A DNA stretch of 64,000 nucleotides, taken from NCBI RefSeq assembly GCF_012926615.1, contig NZ_JABBNU010000002.1:310001-374000 (forward strand), written 5' to 3'. Source of the stretch: Marinigracilibium pacificum. GTDB taxonomy: Bacteria; Bacteroidota; Bacteroidia; Cytophagales; Cyclobacteriaceae. Numbering within the stretch: the stretch's first letter is position 1; every line of letters begins with the position of its first letter. The translations under genes and the position numbers were made by a program. Below the pieces are notes generated by a model. The model saw only the letters and a program-made list of their open reading frames with translations. It did no database searches and was not told where the DNA came from. Below are positions 1-8,468 of this stretch, piece by piece.

Positions 1-1
1 T

Positions 2-946
2 GTATTAGGTATTGATACAAAAACAGTAGGTGATATAGCTTCAATTGATGGTGGATTCCCTCCATTCCATATTCCTGATGTTCCGTTTAATTTGGAAATG
101 CTCAAGCTTATTTTTCCTTATGCATTAGTTGTTGCTGGAGTAGGTTTAATAGAATCATTATTGACTCTTAATATTGTCGATGAAATCACCCAAACACGTG
201 GTAGAGGTAATAAAGAAGCTGTTGCCCAGGGTACTGCAAATATTCTTTCAGGTATGTTCTCGGGAATGGGAGGATGTGCAATGATTGGTCAGAGTTTGAT
301 TAATATTTCTTCAGGGGCAAGAGCACGACTTTCAGGTATTACGGCATCTGTAATGCTATTGATGTTTATCATGTTTGGTTCAGGTATTATTGAGATGGTT
401 CCTATGGCTGCCTTGACTGGTGTAATGATAATGGTTTCGATTGGAACATTTGAGTGGGCAAGTTTAAAAACATTTAGAAGAATGCCTACATCAGATGTTA
501 TAGTTATGGTGGTTGTGGTTATCACTGTTTTGATGTTTGATCTTGCAGTAGCTGTTTTAATAGGTGTTATAATCGCAGCGCTTGTATTTGCTTGGGACAA
601 TGCGAAGAGAATTCGAGCAAGAAAGCACGTAGATGAAAACGGTATTAAACATTATGAAATATACGGTCCATTATTTTTTGGCTCTGTTAGTGTTTTTAAT
701 GAGAAATTTGATGTTAAGAATGATCCTGAGGAGGTAATAATTGATTTTGCCGAAAGCCGTGTTGTAGATATGTCTGCTATTGAAGCATTAAATAAATTGA
801 CAGAAAGGTATCAAAAAGAAGGGAAGGTGATTCACCTTAAGCATTTAAGTGAGGACTGTCGAAAGCTTTTAAACAATGCAGAGAAATTGATAGATGTAAA
901 TGTAATGGAAGACCCTACCTATAAAGTCGTGGTTGATAAAGTATAA
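2..946 (+). CDS. SulP family anion transporter with STAS domain, 3' part
   Basis: The gene is cut by the left edge: the frame is open from base 2, so the true start lies outside. The visible ~314 residues hold the last hydrophobic membrane segments of a SulP-type transporter and, after a basic stretch (KRIRARKH), a C-terminal STAS domain of about 100 residues. SulP proteins move inorganic anions such as sulfate or bicarbonate across the inner membrane; the substrate cannot be told from this part. It runs convergent to the MBL-fold gene, with a shared hairpin between them. Family call is firm, substrate unknown. Confidence 0.9.
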   Translation, partial: VLGIDTKTVGDIASIDGGFPPFHIPDVPFNLEMLKLIFPYALVVAGVGLIESLLTLNIVDEITQTRGRGNKEAVAQGTANILSGMFSGMGGCAMIGQSLINISSGARARLSGITASVMLLMFIMFGSGIIEMVPMAALTGVMIMVSIGTFEWASLKTFRRMPTSDVIVMVVVVITVLMFDLAVAVLIGVIIAALVFAWDNAKRIRARKHVDENGIKHYEIYGPLFFGSVSVFNEKFDVKNDPEEVIIDFAESRVVDMSAIEALNKLTERYQKEGKVIHLKHLSEDCRKLLNNAEKLIDVNVMEDPTYKVVVDKV

Positions 947-949
947 GAA

Positions 950-978
950 AAAGCCGGAGTTAATCTCCGGCTTTTTTT
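950..978. terminator. Bidirectional intrinsic terminator
   Basis: A hairpin with arms AGCCGGAG and CTCCGGCT (5-nt loop TTAAT) is flanked by an A-run on the left and a T-run on the right. It sits between two convergent genes and can end both transcripts. Confidence 0.85.
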
Positions 979-2026
979 ATGATATAGTTTCCCACCATAA
1001 ATTATGATTATCAAATTCATTAAATGAAAATATCTCACCTAATGAAGGTGTGTAAATATTTACTCCATCTTGTTTTGCTTGAGAGACAAATCTTTCTATC
1101 GGATCTTTCCAGCTATGTAAAGCCAATGCAAATCCACCCCAATGTACGGGGATGGCTGTTTTTACATTTGAGTCAATTGCTGCCTGAATGGCTTCTTCAG
1201 GGTACATATGTATTTGGTGCCAGTGTTCATTATATTGGCCACATTCCATAAAACCGACATCAAATGAACCGAACTTTTTCCTAACTTCTTTGAAGTGAGT
1301 GTCATATCCTCCATCGCCACTCCAATACACAGAGTGATTGTCTGTTTGGAATACCCATCCACCCCAAAGTGATTTCGCCCTGTCAAGCAACCCTCTACCT
1401 GAAAAATGTCTGCTTGGTGTGAACGTGATTTTTATATCTTTAAAATTAGTGCTATCCCACCAGTCAAATTCCTTTATTTTATCTTTGTCTACACCCCATT
1501 TCTCTAAATGTCTTGATACTCCTAAGGCAACAAACCATTTGCTTACTTTAGCTGTTAATTTTTTAATACTTCTAAGATCGAGATGGTCATAATGATCATG
1601 AGTAATAAATACAGCATCCAAGTTTGGGAGCTGGTCAATTATGTTTAGTGTATTTTCACTAAATCGCTTAGTTTTAAAGGGAGCAATAGGAGAGGCATCT
1701 TCACCAAACATTGGGTCAATTAGAATGTTTTGATCATTTAGTCGCATCAAAAGTACTGAATGCCCATACCAGGCAAATCCTGGAGAATTTTGAATATTTA
1801 AAAAATGATTTTTATCAAATGGTATAACCTCTAATGGCATTGCAGGAGTCCTGATTTTTTTGTTTGTGAAGTTTTGTTTTAAAAGGCCTGGGAGTTTTTG
1901 AAGATTAATATTCATTGTCGTTTCAGACAAATTCACAAACTTTTCACCATCCCAATTAGGTGAATTCTTGAACTTTATTAAGTCCTTTTTTCTTACAGAT
2001 TTCCCGAATTGCGGAGACTTTACCAT
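977..2026 (-). CDS. MBL-fold metal-dependent hydrolase (NAPE-PLD/UlaG-like)
   Basis: A 349-residue metallo-beta-lactamase-fold protein. The metal motif THDHYDHLD (HxHxDH) is clear, preceded by the usual ILIDPMF strand and followed by later ligand motifs (SRHFSGRG, WSGDGGYD, HWGGFAL). Spacing and flanks resemble the NAPE-PLD/UlaG-like branch, which hydrolyses phosphodiester or lactone bonds; the actual substrate is unknown. No signal peptide is seen, although the N-terminus is basic. It stands alone, convergent with the SulP gene and separated by about 60 bases from the lipoprotein gene upstream. Confidence 0.85.
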   Translation of the reverse strand: MVKSPQFGKSVRKKDLIKFKNSPNWDGEKFVNLSETTMNINLQKLPGLLKQNFTNKKIRTPAMPLEVIPFDKNHFLNIQNSPGFAWYGHSVLLMRLNDQNILIDPMFGEDASPIAPFKTKRFSENTLNIIDQLPNLDAVFITHDHYDHLDLRSIKKLTAKVSKWFVALGVSRHLEKWGVDKDKIKEFDWWDSTNFKDIKITFTPSRHFSGRGLLDRAKSLWGGWVFQTDNHSVYWSGDGGYDTHFKEVRKKFGSFDVGFMECGQYNEHWHQIHMYPEEAIQAAIDSNVKTAIPVHWGGFALALHSWKDPIERFVSQAKQDGVNIYTPSLGEIFSFNEFDNHNLWWETIS

Positions 2027-2087
2027 TGATTTGATTTTTAGTCAATAACGGTTTACTCAGATAGAAAGTTTAAGTAAGATCGATTGA

Positions 2088-3014
2088 TTAAATATTTGCA
2101 TATGCAGCTTGAAAAAACTTAAGGTTCCTTTCTAGTTTGCCTAGTCCTTTTTCTTTCGGAAATTCAGTCTTTCTTAAGGTTTCAACCAGCAACTCATGTG
2201 CCTTGTTAAATTCTTCTTCTTTCTTGAATGTGCTCTTCCAAGGTCGGATTTTTTCATTGTCTATTGAGTAAACGGTTAATCCAATGCTATAAAATCTAAA
2301 TGGGCAAAGGTAGTATTTAGAGCTTTTAATTAAGGGCTCTTCATTTACGATGAGATCATCAAATACATATATCCAGAATTTGATAAGGTTTTTCACTTTT
2401 GTTTTTGCATCCAGGTCTCTATTTCTCCAGCGGTTGTTTTCAGGTAGTCTGTGCTTTGGTAATTTTGAGCTTTCCAAGGCAAGTACTCTATCATATACCC
2501 ATAAAGTGGTAGCATCATGGGTAATGTTTTTGAAAGAGTAATTTTCATTTTCATAGATAAGTTTCAGCTCAATAGGAGAAGAATAAAAATCATTATTATC
2601 GATATTAAGCATAATAGTATTTTCGTCTTTTTCTTCCCAGGTGCCTTCAAAATAATACGGATCGATGTAGTAATTAAATGTATTATCTTCTTTGATTGAT
2701 ATGAAGGAATTATTTGTTTTCACAGAATACATATCAATATATGCAGCTTTAACAAGATTGTCTATAGTCTCCTTATCGAGGTTCTTTTTGTTATTTTCAA
2801 TTATTTTACCGATAACGGTTTCAGAGAGGGATTCATCAACAACTTTAATATCCTTCACGATACTTAGTTTATCTTCTCTTGTAAGGTTTTTAACTTGTTC
2901 ATTTAAACCATCATGGTCATATATTGCAGGGATTTCCCAGTCTCCAACCGGTGATTTCTTGCCACAACTAAAAATTAAAAATGTTAGAATTAAAAATGCT
3001 GCTCTTTTTATCAT
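2088..3014 (-). CDS. Putative lipoprotein of unknown function
   Basis: A 308-residue protein with a lipoprotein signal (MIKRAAFLILTFLIFSC, lipobox IFSC), so it should be anchored in the outer or inner membrane. The rest is rich in charged residues and has a central stretch (about residues 95-150) with the alternating pattern of a lipocalin-like beta structure (FEGTWEEKDENTIML). I do not recognise the family. It lies 25 bases downstream of the GyrI-like gene on the same strand and may be co-transcribed with it. Confidence 0.7.
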   Translation of the reverse strand: MIKRAAFLILTFLIFSCGKKSPVGDWEIPAIYDHDGLNEQVKNLTREDKLSIVKDIKVVDESLSETVIGKIIENNKKNLDKETIDNLVKAAYIDMYSVKTNNSFISIKEDNTFNYYIDPYYFEGTWEEKDENTIMLNIDNNDFYSSPIELKLIYENENYSFKNITHDATTLWVYDRVLALESSKLPKHRLPENNRWRNRDLDAKTKVKNLIKFWIYVFDDLIVNEEPLIKSSKYYLCPFRFYSIGLTVYSIDNEKIRPWKSTFKKEEEFNKAHELLVETLRKTEFPKEKGLGKLERNLKFFQAAYANI

Positions 3015-3039
3015 GATTAAAAAAAATATTAATGGTATT

Positions 3040-3510
3040 TTACTTTATAGGAATCCAGATTTCTTCTTCTGAATCGGGGGATGTGTTGCTGTATTTTTCT
3101 CCCAAAACTTCAAAATGAGGTCGGTTATCTAACTGATATCCCGAGTTTGGTAGCCATTCAGTGAATATATATTGAAAAATTTGAGGGTTATTTGCTGGGC
3201 CTAAATAGTTAAAAACTGCATATGCTCCCTCAGGAATTATTAGTGTATTTAAATTTTCTGGGATATTGGAGTTTTTATTAACTAATACTCCTGCCCATTT
3301 AATGAATTCTGTATTTGGGTTGAATGAAGAGAAATAATCGTCTGGATAAATTTGAAGTGATATTTTTTCGCTCGATTTTCTGTTAGGGATAGATTTTACC
3401 AAAGGCTCAAAGGCTGACCATAATTTCCCTGTTTGATTATTGGTTAAAGACATTGGTAAATTGATTCCTACTAGTATTGATTCTGATAGTTTCTTGATTT
3501 CCGCGGTCAT
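3040..3510 (-). CDS. GyrI-like / AraC effector-binding domain protein
   Basis: A 156-residue stand-alone small-molecule-binding domain of the GyrI-like (SOUL/AraC C-terminal effector-binding) type. The signature is the C-terminal part, where the segment NRPHFEVLGEKY is followed by an acidic run and EEIWIPI, the usual ending of this fold; the LIIPEGAYAVFNYLGP segment in the middle also fits. No DNA-binding domain is attached. Such proteins bind hydrophobic or cationic ligands, or in E. coli protect gyrase; the role here is unknown. Confidence 0.8.
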   Translation of the reverse strand: MTAEIKKLSESILVGINLPMSLTNNQTGKLWSAFEPLVKSIPNRKSSEKISLQIYPDDYFSSFNPNTEFIKWAGVLVNKNSNIPENLNTLIIPEGAYAVFNYLGPANNPQIFQYIFTEWLPNSGYQLDNRPHFEVLGEKYSNTSPDSEEEIWIPIK

Positions 3511-3554
3511 AGTAAATCTAAAAATTCAAATACGAATCTCGGAATTAAAAGGAA

Positions 3555-3580
3555 TAAAAAAAAGGGATTTATCATCCCTC
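3555..3580 (-). terminator. Intrinsic terminator of the blaI-M56/amidase operon
   Basis: Arms AGGGAT and ATCCCT around a 5-nt loop. On the minus strand they are followed by a run of eight T, just after the M56/amidase stop codon at 3606. Confidence 0.75.
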
Positions 3581-3605
3581 TTTTTGTTGGCTTTGCAATG
3601 TTTTA

Positions 3606-5018
3606 TTAAAATTCTTGAATTGAGTTGTAAATGGATTGAGCAATTTCTTTCTGATGAGTAGGGTCTGTGAGCCTTTGCAGATCAGTTTTGTTTGATAAAA
3701 ACCCTAATTCAATTAGTACACCAGGTATTTTAACATCACGTATTATTTTATAATTGGCAGTATTAATTTTACCAATATCCGTTATTGTTTTAACTTGGTC
3801 TGAGACAATTAGCTTACTCAATTTTCTAGCTTGTTCTTGATTTTTACCTTCAGGATAGTAGAATGCTTCAATTCCTTTCATTGATTCATCATTGTCGGAA
3901 TTACAATGAAGGCTTATTAACAAATCTGCTTTACTGTTATTTATGAATTTCACTCTATCTTCTAATGAAATAAATTTATCAGTTGTCCTGCTTAATATTA
4001 TTTTGATATTACTCTTTTGACTTAATTCACTAATATGCTTTGCTATCATTAAATTAATGTCTTTTTCATTATTTATACCTGGATCTTTTCCTCCATGTCC
4101 TGCATCAATAATTACAGTAAGTGGTTTTGAGTTATCCTTTTTAGGTGTGAAAGATGTTCCTGCCAAAATGGTTGCGAATATAATGATTGCTATTGAAGGA
4201 AAAAACCATCTGGTCTGCTTTGAATGATTGTTCGTTGATAACATATTTATTCTGTTTTTAGTTATTAAAAAGCTGAAGGCACTAGCTAGATTTTGATTTG
4301 ATAGTTTAATATTTTCAATAATATGGGCTGCATATTTTGATATGTTGATTCCGGAATTAATAACGGCTCTGTCTGCCAGGTATTCGTGATTTTCTTTCAC
4401 TTCTTTTTTATAAATCCATACAATTGGATTGAACCAGAAAGTGCAGCATAAAAGTTCGATTAAAATTATATCTAAAGAATGAAGCTGGCGGCTATGTGCT
4501 TGCTCATGATTTAAAATTGAATTGAAAAGTTCTTTATCTTTTATGTATTTATTGGAAACAAAAAGAAAATTGAAAAAGCTATGAGGAGATTTTGAGTTTT
4601 CAGTAATAATTAATTTCAGGCCTTTAATTTCCTTGTGTTTAGATGATCCTATTTGAATGCATATCGCAATTATGTTAAAGGTAAATCTACAGATTAGGAG
4701 TGAAAATATTACTGAGTATAATGATTGTAATATTTTAGAGAAATCAAATTCTGACCTTTCAATGATTTCGATTGTATTCTTATTTATATCTGGATTTGGA
4801 TATATTATTTCTTCTATGTTTGAATATGAAATCTCTGGTTTGTCTGGGAGAAATGTGTTGATTTCAATTTCAAATAATGGAAATGTAATACAAAGTATTA
4901 ATGTAAAAAGTAAATACCATCTATTAAATATCAAGTTTGAATCCTTCTTCAAAAATATTTTGTATAGAAATAAAGCTGAAGCAAGTGAAATCGAAGAGTA
5001 AATTATATAATTAAGCAT
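3606..5018 (-). CDS. BlaR1-like M56 membrane peptidase fused to N-acetylmuramoyl-L-alanine amidase
   Basis: 470 residues from the ATG at 5018, which lies 1 base after the blaI stop and behind a strong AAGGAAGG site; an upstream start at 5063 would overlap blaI and is less likely. Residues 1-290 form a BlaR1/MecR1-type M56 membrane protease: helices near 3-22, 33-50, 97-122 and 182-202, and the zinc site HEQAH (171-175) with a downstream E..ADRAV motif. A helix at about 271-289 leads into an Amidase_3 domain (about 300-470). It keeps all expected zinc and catalytic residues: H308 (DAGHGG), E318, H371 (SLHCNS) and E437 (LIELGFLSN). Canonical BlaR1 carries a penicillin-binding sensor instead, so the amidase probably replaces the sensor, reporting on or cutting peptidoglycan. 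The partner repressor is encoded directly upstream. Confidence 0.88.
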   Translation of the reverse strand: MLNYIIYSSISLASALFLYKIFLKKDSNLIFNRWYLLFTLILCITFPLFEIEINTFLPDKPEISYSNIEEIIYPNPDINKNTIEIIERSEFDFSKILQSLYSVIFSLLICRFTFNIIAICIQIGSSKHKEIKGLKLIITENSKSPHSFFNFLFVSNKYIKDKELFNSILNHEQAHSRQLHSLDIILIELLCCTFWFNPIVWIYKKEVKENHEYLADRAVINSGINISKYAAHIIENIKLSNQNLASAFSFLITKNRINMLSTNNHSKQTRWFFPSIAIIIFATILAGTSFTPKKDNSKPLTVIIDAGHGGKDPGINNEKDINLMIAKHISELSQKSNIKIILSRTTDKFISLEDRVKFINNSKADLLISLHCNSDNDESMKGIEAFYYPEGKNQEQARKLSKLIVSDQVKTITDIGKINTANYKIIRDVKIPGVLIELGFLSNKTDLQRLTDPTHQKEIAQSIYNSIQEF

Positions 5019-5019
5019 A

Positions 5020-5400
5020 TTAACCTTCCTTCTTTTTAATTTGGTTCTTAATGATTTCTTCAAGCTCTTTTAATTCATCAATGCTCATATCAGTGCTTTT
5101 AGTAAAGAAGGAAGCAAATTGAGTTGATGAATTATTGAAAAAGTCGCTTACTATTGAACCTATTTGACCTTTGAAATATTCATTCTTTTTTATGAGTGGA
5201 TAGTATTGTTTGTCGCGACCAAGTTTTGTGAAACCAATAAGTTTTTTATCAACCATTCGATTAACTAAAGTGGAAATGGTTGTGTATGCAGGTCCGTCAG
5301 AAGGAAACTGATCCACTATATCTTTCATGAATCCTTTTTCAATTTTCCAAAGGTATTTCATGATTTGCAATTCTGAATTATTTAAAGGCTTTACGTCCAC
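5020..5400 (-). CDS. BlaI/MecI-type transcriptional repressor
   Basis: 126 residues, GTG start at 5400. The N-terminal winged helix (LNNSELQIMKYLWKIEKG, AYTTISTLVNRMVDKKLI) is typical of the BlaI/MecI/CopY family, and the C-terminal half is the helical dimerisation region. Family members repress their own operon until a partner M56 protease cleaves them. Here that partner is the next gene, one base away, so the two are clearly one operon. Two operator-like sites lie within 50 bases upstream, which supports autoregulation. No beta-lactamase gene is nearby, so the inducing signal is more likely cell-wall status than a drug. Confidence 0.93.
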   Translation of the reverse strand: MDVKPLNNSELQIMKYLWKIEKGFMKDIVDQFPSDGPAYTTISTLVNRMVDKKLIGFTKLGRDKQYYPLIKKNEYFKGQIGSIVSDFFNNSSTQFASFFTKSTDMSIDELKELEEIIKNQIKKKEG

Positions 5401-5416
5401 AAAAGTAGTTTTTTAA

Positions 5417-5449
5417 TTACAAATGTAAATTAGTTACTACAATTGTAGT
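5417..5449. promoter_or_regulatory. Tandem BlaI-type operators overlapping the blaI promoter
   Basis: ACTACAATTGTAGT (5436-5449) is a perfect 14-bp palindrome with the TACA..TGTA core of BlaI/MecI operators. A second site, TTACAAATGTAA (5417-5428), has the same core with a central mismatch. The centres are 20 bp apart, about two helical turns, so two dimers would sit on one DNA face. The second site contains, on the minus strand, TACATTTG, a match to the Bacteroidota -7 box TAnnTTTG; I found no TTG at the usual -33 distance. Confidence 0.82.
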
Positions 5450-5482
5450 TAAAAGAATTATAAAAATCAAATATTTAAGCAT

Positions 5483-5510
5483 AAAAAAAGGGAGGCAACA
5501 GCCTCCCTTT
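5483..5510 (-). terminator. Intrinsic terminator of the LVIVD-protein gene
   Basis: Arms GGGAGGC and GCCTCCC (5490-5496 / 5501-5507), 4-nt loop AACA. On the minus strand a T-run follows. It lies just past the end of the LVIVD-protein gene (5530) and insulates blaI from it. Confidence 0.85.
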
Positions 5511-5529
5511 ATAAATTTAATCTTAAAAT

Positions 5530-6621
5530 TTATTCCGCACTCTTAAATATGTAGAGTCCATTTCTTGAATCACTTACGTATTTATAACCACTATCTGAAA
5601 TTCCGTAAATACCCCATGCACCACTGAAAACTTCTCCTGTTTCGGTAGGAGCAGTGTCATACTCAAATGCAAGTGTTGGATTTGCAGGGTCTGAAATATC
5701 ATATACCTTGTAGCCTGCTGTATAGTATGAGAAATATGCATAATCTCCAACAATGTGAACATTATGTAGGATAGATGTTTCATCACTAATAGAGGTTAGT
5801 AAAACCGGATTAGTTTTGTCAGTAATATCATAGATATAAAAGTCATCTCCTGTTGGGTTGCTTTGGAATGCAAGCTCATCACACATTACTAAAACAGTTT
5901 GGTCTGCATTGGTCCATCCACTATGATAATATCTAACTTCTGGTGTTTGAATTGCACCTATTGAATCTGGGTTTGAAGGATCAGAAATATTATAAATTAT
6001 TGCCCCCAGTGAACCATGGAAATCATATAAGTAGTCTCCGTTTACATGAGCTTCATGGCCATCGCCTTTATTGTCAGACCATAAAAATGTTGGATTTTCA
6101 GGGTCTGTAGCTATATCATAAATTTTAATACCCGGAGAACTAGCTATCAGAAGACCAGTTTCGGTAGTTAATATGTTGTGTGCACCAGAGAACTCACTTA
6201 CAACTACTGGTGATTTTGGGTTGCTTAAATCAATAATGTAACCAGGATCTGATGGTCTGCCTGAAACTGTATATGCATAATTGCCATAAGTTTTTATGTC
6301 AAATCCATATACACCGGGTACTGAGCTTATTTGTTTTGGGTTTTCAATATCAGAATGGTCGACAACATACATTCCTCCTTGACCAAAAAATGAATTGTCA
6401 TTTTGAGCTTTATAGCCTACAAGAATATATTCTTGGTTTTGAGTTGGAGATTCAAATGCCCAAATGTCTTTAATATCATTCATGAAATTAAGTCTTCCTG
6501 CAAGTTCATTAGGAGAGTGATTGTATACCGGTGGTTCTTTATCCTCAGGTTTAACATCTTCTTTTGTACATGCTGATATAAATAATACTAGTAGCGAGAA
6601 AAAGATTAAATTATTTTTCAT
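5530..6621 (-). CDS. LVIVD-repeat beta-propeller lipoprotein
   Basis: 363 residues with lipobox ISAC at about residues 15-18. The body is a series of repeats of the form YVVDHSDIENP, YIIDLSNPKSP, KIYDIATDPENP, IIYNISDPSNP, YIYDITDKTNP and KVYDISDPANP, the LVIVD pattern that forms a beta-propeller. The protein is expected on the cell surface or in the periplasm. LVIVD proteins are often called 'choice-of-anchor' or hypothetical proteins; no enzymatic residue set is evident. It has its own terminator and seems to be a single-gene transcript. Confidence 0.8.
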   Translation of the reverse strand: MKNNLIFFSLLVLFISACTKEDVKPEDKEPPVYNHSPNELAGRLNFMNDIKDIWAFESPTQNQEYILVGYKAQNDNSFFGQGGMYVVDHSDIENPKQISSVPGVYGFDIKTYGNYAYTVSGRPSDPGYIIDLSNPKSPVVVSEFSGAHNILTTETGLLIASSPGIKIYDIATDPENPTFLWSDNKGDGHEAHVNGDYLYDFHGSLGAIIYNISDPSNPDSIGAIQTPEVRYYHSGWTNADQTVLVMCDELAFQSNPTGDDFYIYDITDKTNPVLLTSISDETSILHNVHIVGDYAYFSYYTAGYKVYDISDPANPTLAFEYDTAPTETGEVFSGAWGIYGISDSGYKYVSDSRNGLYIFKSAE

Positions 6622-6769
6622 TGAATTATTAATGTTGATTGATAGATGAGATAGAATTTATTAAGAATTTTATACACTTTAAATGTTGAAATTAATCTCT
6701 ATTGATAACTATTCAAACCTTTTCAATTAAAACTATTAGTGTTAGCTATAATTAAACTGCTTGAGATAT

Positions 6770-6797
6770 AAAAGAGGAAAGAATTCTCTCCTCTTTT
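6770..6797 (-). terminator. Hairpin terminator after the Gre-like gene
   Basis: Arms AAAAGAGGA and TCCTCTTTT enclose an inner GAATTC palindrome. The minus strand ends in TTTT. It is placed 66 bases after the Gre-like stop codon, probably ending the 8833-6863 gene run. The rest of the 6622-6862 gap shows nothing I can name. Confidence 0.6.
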
Positions 6798-6862
6798 GTA
6801 GTGGGGTAATCATAAAAAACATATTTGAATGATTCTCAAAAACCATTCCAATGAAGGTGATG

Positions 6863-7327
6863 TTATAATATATTTTTTATTTTAAATTCCTTATTTCTAA
6901 AAACAAAGATGTCATCCTTTTTTAAGTTGAGTAATGCATTAGCAAGTGGTGTTATAGGTGATATAGCAAAAAAGTCAGTGTTGTCAATTACAATTTTTCC
7001 AAGACTTACGGATATGTAGTAATTTCCAGAAGTTGTAAAAACTAAAGCACCTGACTCAACAATAGAATGATTTTTATTTAGGTTTATACTATTTAAAACC
7101 TGTAATATCTTTCTGTTTTCTGCTAACTGTGCCGAAAATTTATCTTTTTCCAGTTGAGCCATTGCTCTACCAGTTTCATACTTATCACCAGCACTACTTT
7201 TAGTTTCATTGTTTGCAGAGTCCTGAGCTTCTTTCATGCCTTGCTCTATTAAGGCAATCTTTTTAGTGGTTTCATCAATACAGTATTGGTGAATTTTATT
7301 CTTTAATTCTGTTTCTTTATTAGTCAT
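6863..7327 (-). CDS. GreA/GreB-like protein
   Basis: 154 residues. The N-terminal ~75 residues are a charged antiparallel coiled-coil candidate (ALIEQGMKEAQDSANNETKSSAGDKYETGRAMAQLEKDKF) resembling the arm of Gre transcript-cleavage factors, with acidic residues near the turn. The C-terminal half (ESGALVFTTSGNYYISVSLGKI..ISPITPLANALLNLKKDD) resembles the FKBP-like Gre domain, with the usual 'SPITPLANALL' segment. Homologues in Bacteroidota are often labelled '3-oxoacyl-ACP synthase', which the sequence does not support. A role on RNA polymerase is inferred from the fold only. Confidence 0.65.
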   Translation of the reverse strand: MTNKETELKNKIHQYCIDETTKKIALIEQGMKEAQDSANNETKSSAGDKYETGRAMAQLEKDKFSAQLAENRKILQVLNSINLNKNHSIVESGALVFTTSGNYYISVSLGKIVIDNTDFFAISPITPLANALLNLKKDDIFVFRNKEFKIKNIL

Positions 7328-7338
7328 TGTAAAAATTG

Positions 7339-8091
7339 CTATTCCAATCTTTTATAAATATACTGCTGATTCCCTCCTTTAATTGTAAGGATATTGGAAT
7401 TAAGATTGAAAGTTAAATCTTTACTTTTAATAAACTCTAAATATTGAGGCTCAAGATTATCATCAGGGCAACTGTTTTCAGTTACTGTTAAACTGTTTAA
7501 TAAAATAGATGAATCTTTAATTTCTAAATTCCCTTTATACATGTTGCAGCCAGAATAACCAATAACTTTTTTATTAGCGACATCAAATTGAATATTTGGC
7601 TTCTTTCTCTCAGATGAAATAGTGTTACCATTAATGCTATTTAATATCCAAACACCATTAATAGCTGCCTGTCCACGATAATTACCACATCCTTCATAAC
7701 TATTGATTTCATTTGATGTATTATTTATAAGTTGGACTGTAACGGTGTAGTTGCTTTCTGGCAAACATTTTTCTGGCCTAATCATAATGTTAATTGCATG
7801 CTCATCATTTTTTGATCTGTATGAAGTTGCATTTACATCCTGAATAGGAATTGGTGCATTTGTAGGAAATATATATTCAAGATCTTCATCGTTATCAATG
7901 ATTTTTAAAATTATGTTTTGATCAAATGTCAACAAAAGGTTCCATGTATTTGAGTCTGTGGCTTCAAAATCAACTTTTCCAATTTTAGTATTAATGGTCT
8001 TGTTGTCATCGTTTACACCTGATTCATTCCTTGGGCTACAACTAATGAAAAGCAACAAAAGGACTGAGAGTTTAAGAGCTGTGTAGTTCAT
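7339..8091 (-). CDS. META (HslJ-like) domain lipoprotein
   Basis: 250 residues with lipobox ISC near residue 18. The C-terminal ~110 residues are a META/HslJ domain (GVWILNSINGNTI, IQFDVANKKVIGYSGCNMYKGNLEI, LTVTENSCPDDNLEPQYLEFI). The N-terminal part (residues 30-135) is unassigned, with a cysteine pair that may form a disulfide. HslJ-type domains are linked to outer-membrane stress tolerance, but the function here is unknown. It lies 11 bases upstream of the Gre-like gene on the same strand. Confidence 0.8.
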   Translation of the reverse strand: MNYTALKLSVLLLLFISCSPRNESGVNDDNKTINTKIGKVDFEATDSNTWNLLLTFDQNIILKIIDNDEDLEYIFPTNAPIPIQDVNATSYRSKNDEHAINIMIRPEKCLPESNYTVTVQLINNTSNEINSYEGCGNYRGQAAINGVWILNSINGNTISSERKKPNIQFDVANKKVIGYSGCNMYKGNLEIKDSSILLNSLTVTENSCPDDNLEPQYLEFIKSKDLTFNLNSNILTIKGGNQQYIYKRLE

Positions 8092-8111
8092 TTAATACTT
8101 TAATTTATGGT

Positions 8112-8468
8112 TTAATATTCAGGGAAATTTTGTTTTATAGCCCTTTCTGTTTTAAAATATGAGATAATAAATGAAGCAAAAATTATACTTAAAGAAATGA
8201 AGATTTCAAGGTTTTCATTGATGGATAATATTGAGCCAATTAATCCTAAAACAATCATTGAAAATCCCCAGCCAAGTAATTCTTTCGAAGAGTATTTTTG
8301 AGCAAAGTCCCATTTTTCTTGAGAATTCATAACGGACTTGGATCGGTAACCATAAGCCCAGTTAGGTGTTTTTGGTGGCCACTTTTTCATTATTAAACCG
8401 GCAATTATCATTGACAAACCAGTCAGCGATAATACAATGAAGAGTACTGATTGAAAGTTGAAATTCAT
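8112..8468 (-). CDS. SdpI-family membrane protein
   Basis: 118 residues with three hydrophobic segments (about 7-27, 66-85, 88-106). The segment WPPKTPNWAYGYRSKSVMNSQEKWDFAQKYSSK, split here as NWAYGYRSKSVMNS and EKWDFAQKY, is the SdpI C-terminal signature. SdpI in Bacillus gives immunity to the SdpC toxin; most homologues have no known role. The start codon overlaps the stop of the VOC gene by four bases (ATGA), so the two are translationally coupled. Confidence 0.8.
   Translation of the reverse strand: MNFNFQSVLFIVLSLTGLSMIIAGLIMKKWPPKTPNWAYGYRSKSVMNSQEKWDFAQKYSSKELLGWGFSMIVLGLIGSILSINENLEIFISLSIIFASFIISYFKTERAIKQNFPEY

Noticed and set aside
3606-5400. blaI/M56 pair as a beta-lactam resistance system
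   Set aside because: No beta-lactamase or penicillin-binding sensor domain is present; the sensor position holds an amidase.
6863-7327. Labelling this gene as 3-oxoacyl-ACP synthase
   Set aside because: The sequence has a coiled coil and Gre-like C-terminal domain and no thiolase fold motif.
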